Of a DNA stretch of 36,152 bases, positions 26,857-33,367 are shown one piece after another. The notes beneath the pieces were generated by a model. The model had not been told where the DNA came from and searched no databases. It was given only the letters and a program-made list of their open reading frames with translations. The DNA lies in NCBI GenBank assembly GCA_018400535.1, contig JAGYMQ010000059.1, positions 1-36,152 on the forward strand, given 5' to 3'. This stretch comes from Candidatus Cloacimonadota bacterium (GTDB lineage Bacteria > Cloacimonadota > Cloacimonadia > Cloacimonadales > TCS61). Position numbers and translations under genes: made by a program. Within the stretch, counting starts at the first letter, position 1, and each line of letters begins with the position of its first letter.

Positions 26857-27224
26857 TTTATCCTCCATGATATTTTTTTCAATGCCTGTTTCACATCGTT
26901 GTGCCGAAAGGGTTTACTAATAAAATCGATCACACCTTTCTGGCTGGCTAATTTTTCTATGTTCACATTTTTATTTCCTGAGATCATGATCACCTGGATA
27001 TGAGGATAAAGCTTGTTGATATGCTCCAGCACGACGATACCGTCCATTTCCGGCAATGTGAGATCGAGAAAAACGATATCGACGGGATTGTTCTTCAGGA
27101 TCTCGAAAGCGGTGGAAGGTTTGGCTGATACGATCACCTGGTATTTTTTTCTTACCAGGAATTCACTGAGCTCTTCACAAACCCTCTCTTCATCATCCAG
27201 GATCAGGATAGTGGTATCAAACAC
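26853..27224 (-). CDS. Receiver-only response regulator coupled to giant protease
   Basis: 123-residue CheY-like receiver with no output domain. GTG start at 27224, 5 bases after GAGG. The acidic pocket is DDEE near residue 10, the phosphoacceptor is Asp54 (VFLDLTLPEMDG) and the conserved Lys lies in ISKPF. The sequence resembles the receiver of the NtrC-type regulator just upstream: both share E-ELSEFL near residue 20 and KPFRHxDVK near the end, suggesting duplication. The last codons (TGG AGG ATA AAA) contain the ribosome site of the giant protease, and TGA overlaps its ATG. It is probably transcribed from the sigma-54-like promoter at 27280-27295. It could relay phosphate to a non-DNA target or drain phosphate from the NtrC partner; this is inference. 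Confidence 0.92.
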   Translation of the reverse strand: MFDTTILILDDEERVCEELSEFLVRKKYQVIVSAKPSTAFEILKNNPVDIVFLDLTLPEMDGIVVLEHINKLYPHIQVIMISGNKNVNIEKLASQKGVIDFISKPFRHNDVKQALKKISWRIK

Positions 27225-27279
27225 AGTATCCTCGAAAAATAAAATTCATGCTCTTTAAATATTCCATGAAGATGTATTC

Positions 27280-27295
27280 TGCATTTGAGATGCCA
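27280..27295 (-). promoter_or_regulatory. Sigma-54 promoter candidate for receiver-protease operon
   Basis: Minus strand TGGCATCTCAAATGCA matches TGGCAYRNNNNTTGCW at all key -24 bases (TGGCA) and at the -12 GC, with exact spacing; it differs at two less-conserved positions. Predicted start near 27269, giving a leader of about 45 nt to the GTG at 27224. Two NtrC-family activators are encoded immediately upstream. Confidence 0.65.
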
Positions 27296-27430
27296 GTTGG
27301 TTAACAGGGGATAATATTTATTTCGTTAAGTTTATAAGATAGCTCTTAATAAGCTGATGATCGTGCTTCAGGGAGTAATAAAATTTTTCATGGAATTGCT
27401 CATTAACTTGATTTAGATAATCCGTAAAAA

Positions 27431-27471
27431 GCAATGTGCGTTTTCTTTGTATTATAATCGCACAGTGTGCG
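27431..27471. promoter_or_regulatory. Palindrome and half-site, possible activator-binding enhancer
   Basis: CGCACAGTGTGCG (27459-27471) is a perfect palindrome about a central G. A further TGTGCG half-site occurs at 27435-27440, 31 bp from the one at 27466, close to three helical turns. It lies about 170-195 bp upstream of the sigma-54-like promoter, a usual distance for an NtrC-type enhancer. It could instead be a weak hairpin after the NtrC gene, though no U-run follows. Confidence 0.4.
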
Positions 27472-27474
27472 AAA

Positions 27475-28836
27475 TCAGATGTTATATTTTTTCATTCTCC
27501 TTATCAGGGAGTGGCGGGAGATGCCTAACAACTCAGAAGCTTTTGTCTGGTTTTGATCTGCTTTGCTAAGGGCGGCTATGATCAATTCTCTCTCATTTTG
27601 CTCCAGGTTAAAACTTCGATGCTCATTTTTCGCAGATGCTTGACGGGTACAGTTCAGAGGAAAGTGATCTTTTGCCAGAATTTGTGAATCACAGATGATC
27701 AGAGCAAGTTCTGTGAGGTTTTTCAGCTCACGAACATTTCCCGGGAAATCGTAGTTCTGTAATTCGGGGATCAAGGCAGGATCGATATCGGGTGGGGTAC
27801 GATTGATCTTCTGCGAAAAGTTTTTTACGAAATGTTTCAGCAAAGGTTCGATGTCGTCTGGTCGTTCTCTTAGCGGTGGGATCTCGATCAGCAGCGTGTT
27901 GAGCCTATGGTAGAGATCGAGCCGGAAATCGTTTGAATCTACCAGTTTTTCCAGGTTATGATTGGTAGCTGCTACGATCCGAACATCCACGGTGAATTCC
28001 TTGTCTTCACCGATCCTTTTGAGCTTTTTTTCTTCCAGGACTCGTAGTAATTTTGCCTGGAGATTAACCGGCATATCGGCTATTTCATCCAGAAAAAGCG
28101 TACCACCATCGGTTAGTTCAAAAAAGCCCTTTTTATCTTGTGATGCTCCTGTGAAAGATCCTTTTTTGTGTCCGAAGAATTCACTTTCCAACAGGGTTTC
28201 GGGAATAGCAGAGCAATTCACCGGGAAGAAATTTTCGTCTTTTCTGCTGCTGGCAAAATGGATTATCCGGGCGATTATCTCTTTACCGGTTCCACTTTCC
28301 CCCGTGATCAACACATTCACGTCTTTGTATTGTGCTGCATTAAGAGCCAGATCGAGCACTGCTTTGATCGCTGTACTTTCCCCGATGAATTCTCGCTCGA
28401 TCTTATTTTCCAATTGCATGGAAATGAGTGAATTTCTGTCTGATGCATATTGAAGTTCCTTCTGCATTTTGATGAATTTACCGGTACGTTCGATGGCGAT
28501 CTTAACATCCAGATGCCTGAATGGTTTCTTTAGAAAATCGATCGCACCTAATCGCATCGATTCGATCACCGTGTCCATATCTCCATGACCGGTCATCATG
28601 ATCACTTCCAGGTTGGGATATTTTACTTTCACTCTTTCCAGGAATTCCAGACCATTCGTATCTTTCAGGCGGATATCCAGGATCAAAATATCTATCGCTT
28701 TATTTGCCAGTAGATCGTTCGCCCTGGCGATATGGTTGGCAGAATAAGCCACAAAACCATTCCTTTGCAGAAATTCACTCAGTTCATCGGTAGTCCTTTT
28801 TTCATCATCGAAAACTAAAATTTGTAAATTATTCAT
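27475..28836 (-). CDS. NtrC-family sigma-54 response regulator, partner of TPR kinase
   Basis: 453 residues. Receiver 1-120 with Asp10/Asp11, phosphoacceptor Asp54 (LILDIRL) and Lys in LKKPF. AAA+ sigma-54 activation domain from about 150: Walker A GESGTGKE (179-186), sigma-54 contact loop GSFTGA (226-231, Ser for the usual Ala), Walker B TLFLDE (Asp250-Glu251), and FPGNVRELKN near 370. C-terminal Fis-type HTH NQTKASELLGISRHSLIRRM. All parts needed to open sigma-54 promoters are present. The ATG overlaps the end of the kinase gene by 8 bp, so the two are cotranscribed and probably translationally coupled. Likely target: the sigma-54-like promoter at 27280-27295 just downstream of this gene. 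Confidence 0.95.
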   Translation of the reverse strand: MNNLQILVFDDEKRTTDELSEFLQRNGFVAYSANHIARANDLLANKAIDILILDIRLKDTNGLEFLERVKVKYPNLEVIMMTGHGDMDTVIESMRLGAIDFLKKPFRHLDVKIAIERTGKFIKMQKELQYASDRNSLISMQLENKIEREFIGESTAIKAVLDLALNAAQYKDVNVLITGESGTGKEIIARIIHFASSRKDENFFPVNCSAIPETLLESEFFGHKKGSFTGASQDKKGFFELTDGGTLFLDEIADMPVNLQAKLLRVLEEKKLKRIGEDKEFTVDVRIVAATNHNLEKLVDSNDFRLDLYHRLNTLLIEIPPLRERPDDIEPLLKHFVKNFSQKINRTPPDIDPALIPELQNYDFPGNVRELKNLTELALIICDSQILAKDHFPLNCTRQASAKNEHRSFNLEQNERELIIAALSKADQNQTKASELLGISRHSLIRRMKKYNI

Positions 28837-30928
28837 TTGTATCCTTTTTTAATTTGATCAAAAATATCGTACCTTTACCAACTTCACTTTGCACCGTTAT
28901 GATCCCGTTCATGTCGGAAACTATACCGGAAGCGATAGAAAGACCCAAACCGGTGCCTTTATCGGTTTTCTTGGTCGTGAAGAACGGATCGAAGATCCTG
29001 TTCAGATCCTGCTCGGGTATTCCTGTTCCGTTATCTGCAAATTCCAGGCACACATATTCCTGCTGCTGATAGGTTTTGACCTGCAGTATTTTCCGGAAAT
29101 CTTCATCCTCTTTTTCCGCCTGCTTTTCTACAGCATATTTTCCGTTGGAGAGCAGGATAAGAACAACCTGTTCAAAGCGGTAAATGTTTCCCAGAACCTT
29201 ACAAAGTTTCGGATACAGATCTACTTCCAGATCTATCCGATGATTGGCATATTGCTCTTTGATCATATTCAGGGCACTGGTAACGCTTCGGTTTATGTCG
29301 AAGGGAGTTTTTTCCTCTTCTGTCTGTTTGCGTGAAAAGGTTCGGATGTGATCTACGATGCGTTTCATACGTTCGATATCTTCAAAGATCCGTTGGGTTT
29401 TCTGTTGAATATAGTTCTTGTCGGCATCGTCTTCTTCCAGAGCAAGCGACATATTATCCATGGAAAAAGCGATGCTATGTAAGGGTTGGTTGATCTCGTG
29501 GGCTATTCCGGCAGCCAGTTCTCCCAGGGCGGCAAGACGTGATTGTTCCACAGCTTTCTGTTCCTGGGCACGGCGTTTTGATACTTCTGTTTCCACTCTC
29601 GTTTCCAAATTTTTATTCAGATCGTTCAATTCTCTCTGGATAACCTTTCTTTTCTCGATCTCTATCTTGGCTCGATGATAGGAAAAATAGATGATAAGTG
29701 CCAGAGCCAGAATTAAGATGAATCCTATAATGAAGGTAAACTTCAAAATTCTATTACGTCGCAGTTGAAGTTCACGGATCTGGGAGTTTTTCTTGAGTAT
29801 CTCGATCTCACGCTCTTTCTTGGTAGTTTCGTATTTGGTCTGGATTTCCTGAATAGCTGTTATCTTTTCCTGGTTGAAAAGAGTATCGTTTAATGCTATG
29901 TAGGAGCTAAGGTAATCGTAGGCAAGTCTGTAATTACCGATTTGTTCGTTGTGTAGTGCCAGATCTCGATAGCATTGCAGTATATGCTGTTTCGAACCGA
30001 GCTGTTTTGCCAGTTCCAGGCTTTTCAAAAAATATTTTTCGGATAGTTCCAGATTACCCAAAATATTTTGGACAGATGCGATATTACCTAAGGTGTGCAT
30101 TTCTCCTCTCGTATCTTTCAGGTTGCGTTTGATCTGTAAGGATCTTGTCATATGATCGAGAGCTTTTTGATAATCTTTTTGCAGATAATACAAGTAACCG
30201 ATGTTGTTCAGATTAAAAGATATCCATTCGTCGTTCTCCATTTCTTTGTTCAATTTAAGGGCTTCAAAATAGAGTTCCAGTGCCTTTTGATATTTTTCCT
30301 GAAACATGTAGATCATAGCTATGTTATTATAGGAGCCGGCTATTCCTCTTTTATAGTTTAATTGTTTTCTTATTTGGAGTGCAGATTCATAATACTCCAG
30401 AGCTTTATCATATTCTTTATTGAATTTGTGTGTACTACCGATCCGGTTCAAGATCAAAGCAATATTAAGCGAGTCTCCTGTCTGCTCAAATATCTGTAAT
30501 GCACGATTATATAGCTCATTAGCTTTCAGATAATTCCCTTGCGATTGATTTACATACCCCATCTCCGATATTACTTCGGCAATATTACTTCTATCCTGTT
30601 GCTGCCGGAAAAGATCTAATGCGAGCTCAAAATTTTTTAGAGCTGCCTCGTAGTTATCCTCACGAAGGTACAATTTTCCCAATCGTTTATAATATGAGGA
30701 AATAGATCCATCCGATTCGCCTTGTTCCGTCAGGAAAATTATTTCTTTCAGGTGATCGATCGCTTTTTGATATTCATGGGATCCGGAATATTCTTTCACC
30801 AGTTCATTCAAGATGGGGATCTTTTCTTTTCCTTTTAAGCTGGATAAAACAGAATTCAGACTGTCGATACCTGTATTGGCATGTAAAAATTGCAAAAAGA
30901 GAAAACCTATGAATAACATCTTTTTCAA
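28829..30928 (-). CDS. Sensor histidine kinase with periplasmic TPR domain
   Basis: 699 residues. TTG start at 30928, 6 bases after GGGAG, giving MKKMLFIGFLFLQFLHA, a signal peptide or first membrane anchor. Residues of about 20-360 contain about eight TPRs (SYNNIAMIYMFQEKYQKALELYFEALKLNK), placed in the periplasm by the topology. A coiled coil (KYETTKKEREIEILKKNSQ) precedes TM about 393-414. A second coiled coil leads to the kinase core with phosphoacceptor His477 in GIAHEINQPLHS, an N box LLSNGKYAVE, G1 DNGTGI and G2 GTGLGLSIASG. This is the NtrB/ZraS-like class that pairs with NtrC-type regulators, and its 8-bp overlap with one supports that. The TPRs probably sense a periplasmic protein or peptide; the signal is unknown. 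Confidence 0.94.
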   Translation of the reverse strand: MKKMLFIGFLFLQFLHANTGIDSLNSVLSSLKGKEKIPILNELVKEYSGSHEYQKAIDHLKEIIFLTEQGESDGSISSYYKRLGKLYLREDNYEAALKNFELALDLFRQQQDRSNIAEVISEMGYVNQSQGNYLKANELYNRALQIFEQTGDSLNIALILNRIGSTHKFNKEYDKALEYYESALQIRKQLNYKRGIAGSYNNIAMIYMFQEKYQKALELYFEALKLNKEMENDEWISFNLNNIGYLYYLQKDYQKALDHMTRSLQIKRNLKDTRGEMHTLGNIASVQNILGNLELSEKYFLKSLELAKQLGSKQHILQCYRDLALHNEQIGNYRLAYDYLSSYIALNDTLFNQEKITAIQEIQTKYETTKKEREIEILKKNSQIRELQLRRNRILKFTFIIGFILILALALIIYFSYHRAKIEIEKRKVIQRELNDLNKNLETRVETEVSKRRAQEQKAVEQSRLAALGELAAGIAHEINQPLHSIAFSMDNMSLALEEDDADKNYIQQKTQRIFEDIERMKRIVDHIRTFSRKQTEEEKTPFDINRSVTSALNMIKEQYANHRIDLEVDLYPKLCKVLGNIYRFEQVVLILLSNGKYAVEKQAEKEDEDFRKILQVKTYQQQEYVCLEFADNGTGIPEQDLNRIFDPFFTTKKTDKGTGLGLSIASGIVSDMNGIITVQSEVGKGTIFLIKLKKDTNE

Positions 30929-31048
30929 ATCGAGCTCCCGGTTAGCTTTTATATTTTACAAATTTAATGACGATGTAAATTAGATGGTAGAAATTAATCA
31001 ATGTAATTTTTATTTAGATGATAAGGATTTACAGTTTGAAATTCTATC

Positions 31049-31064
31049 AGCTTACTTCATGCCA
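31049..31064 (-). promoter_or_regulatory. Sigma-54-like site upstream of TPR kinase operon
   Basis: Minus strand TGGCATGAAGTAAGCT keeps TGGCAYR and the -12 GC at correct spacing but has AA rather than TT before GC. It overlaps the last codons and stop of the YdeI-like gene. The predicted start is about 110 nt before the kinase TTG. Weaker than the other two candidates. Confidence 0.4.
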
Positions 31065-31600
31065 AGCTTTTTCCCGGCAGCTAATAACTCGATCGCTTCT
31101 TCGATCCTTTTTTGTTTTGTAGTTTCTTTTTTTGCAGCACCTATCCATCCAAGATAGTTTCTCCTGTAGGAAGGTGCAAGATCTTGGAAGAATTCACATG
31201 CTGCGGCATTTTTCTTTAAAGCCTTTTTGAAAGCAGAGGGCATACGAATCTCTGCTCTTTGCTGTTTTTTGTGTAATAGTTCCAATGGGAACTTTGCCCG
31301 TCCCCACTCGGTCATCCTGTCGCTCTCCCATAATTCTCTCATACGTTCGATATTTTTGTGGGACCAGTTGCTTGTATCTTTCCTGGGCGTGAATTTCCGC
31401 AGGTAGGTTTTTTCATCCTTTTTCTTGATAAGACTATCTATCCAGCCAAAACAAAGTGCTTCGCATATCGCATCTTCATAGGAAATACACGAGACGCCGG
31501 TATGTTTTTTATAGAAGATCATCCAGATCGAGTTTACCGAATCATGATTAGCTTTCAACCAGTCGTGCCATTCAGTTAGATCTTTAAAATAGATTTGCAT
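31052..31600 (-). CDS. YdeI/OmdA-like protein
   Basis: 182 residues, soluble and basic. The N-terminus (YFKDLTEWHDWLKANHDS) and the motif YEDAICEALCFGWIDSLIKK, followed by FTPRK-TSNWSHKN and a C-terminal FQDLAPSYRRNYLGWIGAAKK, are characteristic of the YdeI/OmpD-associated (OmdA) family. Its biochemical role is poorly defined; some members have been linked to protection against bacteriocins or peptides. The start codon (ATG 31600) follows AGGTAG, and the gene begins 48 bp after the upstream NtrC-type regulator, so it may be the third gene of that operon or simply a readthrough neighbour. Confidence 0.88.
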   Translation of the reverse strand: MQIYFKDLTEWHDWLKANHDSVNSIWMIFYKKHTGVSCISYEDAICEALCFGWIDSLIKKKDEKTYLRKFTPRKDTSNWSHKNIERMRELWESDRMTEWGRAKFPLELLHKKQQRAEIRMPSAFKKALKKNAAACEFFQDLAPSYRRNYLGWIGAAKKETTKQKRIEEAIELLAAGKKLGMK

Positions 31601-31648
31601 AAACTACCTGTTAATTTTTTCCCACATTTATTTTATCAAAAAAAATAT

Positions 31649-33055
31649 TCAGAGTTTCTCTATATCGTATTTTTTCATTTTTTTGTACAGAGTGGTTCGA
31701 TCCAGACCGATAGATTCTGCTGTTTTGCCGATACGACCATGATTTTTGCGGAGATGGTGCTCGATAAACATTTTCTCGAAGTTCTGTATGGATCCATAAA
31801 GGTTGTTATTTTCTAAAAGTCTGTTATATGTTTCTCGTTGTGCTTCTCCAGAACCTTCACTCAGCCGATGGTTATGCTGGATGTGCTCCTCGAATTCCTG
31901 CAGGAGAATGTGATTGTCGATCTTATTATGAAATTCGGCTGTAAACCGGCAGAAATTTTTAAGTTCGCGTACATTTCCCGGGAAGCTATAGGATTCTAAC
32001 CGGGTTTCTATTTCCTTCAGGTCGATATCCAGAGATTTATTGAACTCGCGGCTGTAATCGATCAGGAATTCTTCCATAAGATAGGGAATATCGCTGGCTC
32101 GCTTTCTGAGAGGAGGTAAATGGATATTGCAGTTAGCAAAGCGGAAATAGAGATCTTTGCGAAATTCACCTTTACCGATCATCTCCCGCAGATCCCGATT
32201 AGTAGCAGAGATTATCCTGGTATCTATCTCTTTTGTTACTCCGCCACTGCCAATGATCGGTATTTTTTTCTCATCGATCACTTTAAGTAACTTTGCCTGA
32301 TCTTCCAAACTCATGTTGGAAATTTCATCGATGAACAGTGTTCCCTTATTGGCAGCCTCGAAATAACCCTTTTTATCGTAATTGGCTCCGGTGAAAGCTC
32401 CTTTTTTATGACCGAACAATTCGGATTCCAATAATGAACGTGGCACAGATTTTATATCGATAGATTTAAAGGGCATATTTTTCCTGGGAGAATTCTGGTG
32501 CAAAAGTTCTGCAACAAGTCCCTTGCCGGTTCCTGTTTCTCCGGTGATCAAGAGATTCATGTTCGAACGGGCAAATTTTCCGATCTCATCTTTTAATTTA
32601 AGCATGGTTGGATGTTTACCGTAAAGAACAGAATCTATGGATTGTTTTTTTAGGTCATGGATCTCTGCTTCGCGGTTTTTCAAAGAAAGAGCCTGGCTGA
32701 TATCTGCCAGGAATTTGATACGATTGAAGTTTTCTCCTTTCTCGTTAAAGTTAACCGCTCCCAACTTCATTGCTTCCACTACTTCTGTTTTGGTAGCTTC
32801 ACTGGAGAGAACGATCACCTTTGCCTGGAAATCCTGTTTGGATTGTAGTTGGCGAAAAACTTCGGTCCCATTTAATTCACTGTTCTTCAGAACAATGTCC
32901 AGCAGGATCAGATCGGGCTCAAATTGCTCATATATTTGGAAGAAATCTGTACTATTCAATGCGATCCGTACTTCATAACCTTCCTGCTCGAGCATTTTTT
33001 TATAATACTGTGCGATGCGCTCTACATCTTCTAATAAGATAATCTTACCTTTCAT
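31649..33055 (-). CDS. Second NtrC-family sigma-54 response regulator
   Basis: 468 residues. ATG 33055 lies 5 bases after GAGG. The receiver has the acidic pair Glu9-Asp10, phosphoacceptor Asp53 (LILLDIVL) and Lys in FNEKGENF. The loop after Asp53 carries a small insert (KNSELNG) and the usual KPF is replaced, so its switch may differ from standard receivers. AAA+ domain: Walker A GETGTGKG, intact GAFTGA, Walker B TLFIDE, and FPGNVRELKN. A linker (HRLSEGSGEAQRETYNRL) leads to Fis-type HTH GRIGKTAESIGLDRTTLYKKM. It is the likely partner of the sensor kinase encoded upstream, from which it is separated by a 310-bp tandem-repeat array. Confidence 0.94.
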   Translation of the reverse strand: MKGKIILLEDVERIAQYYKKMLEQEGYEVRIALNSTDFFQIYEQFEPDLILLDIVLKNSELNGTEVFRQLQSKQDFQAKVIVLSSEATKTEVVEAMKLGAVNFNEKGENFNRIKFLADISQALSLKNREAEIHDLKKQSIDSVLYGKHPTMLKLKDEIGKFARSNMNLLITGETGTGKGLVAELLHQNSPRKNMPFKSIDIKSVPRSLLESELFGHKKGAFTGANYDKKGYFEAANKGTLFIDEISNMSLEDQAKLLKVIDEKKIPIIGSGGVTKEIDTRIISATNRDLREMIGKGEFRKDLYFRFANCNIHLPPLRKRASDIPYLMEEFLIDYSREFNKSLDIDLKEIETRLESYSFPGNVRELKNFCRFTAEFHNKIDNHILLQEFEEHIQHNHRLSEGSGEAQRETYNRLLENNNLYGSIQNFEKMFIEHHLRKNHGRIGKTAESIGLDRTTLYKKMKKYDIEKL

Positions 33056-33082
33056 GCTTTCCTCTTACTTAAATTCCATAGC

Positions 33083-33367
33083 ATTAGAACTTCCGAATGT
33101 CCCGATTTTGACGGGTCTTCGGAATGTTCGATTTTTACCATCATAACATTCGGAAGAGCTACGCACATTCCGAAGTTATTAGAATTTCCAAATGTCCCGG
33201 CTTGGACGGGTCTTCGGAATGTTCGATTTTTATCAGCATAACATTCGGAAGAGCTACGCACATTCCGAAGTTATTAGAACTTCCTAATGTCCCGGTTTCG
33301 ACGGGTCTTCGGAATGTTCGATTATTACCAGCGTAACATTCGGAAGAGCTACGCACATTCCGAAGTT
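33083..33367. repeat. Three tandem 95-bp palindromic repeats
   Basis: Units begin at 33083, 33178 and 33273; the period is exactly 95 bp and identity is high. Each contains CTTCCGAATGT, then CCCG/CGGG around a T-rich loop, CTTCGGAATGT, ACATTCGGAAG and ACATTCCGAAG: two interleaved inverted repeats in A-B-A'-B' order. The unit ends form an imperfect terminal inverted repeat. The array fills the gap between the sensor kinase and its regulator, and its right end supplies the last two bases of the kinase stop codon. REP/BIME- or MITE-like; no transposase is nearby. The period is not a multiple of three, so it is unlikely to encode protein. Confidence 0.92.

Noticed and set aside
26857-26868. ATG at 26868 as the start of the giant protease
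   Set aside because: The GGAGG between the two ATGs serves the second one at 26856, which gives a normal signal peptide.
33081-33094. Further GG-N10-GC sigma-54-like spacing upstream of the second NtrC gene
   Set aside because: It lacks TGGCA and would leave only about 15 nt before the start codon; the spacing match alone is not enough.
33052-33356. Open frames within the 95-bp repeats (reading SSSECYA, CVALPNV and similar)
   Set aside because: They arise from the repeat, change frame each unit because 95 is not a multiple of 3, and have no ribosome site.
33083-33367. CRISPR array
   Set aside because: Units are contiguous 95-bp tandem copies without unique spacers, and no cas gene is present.
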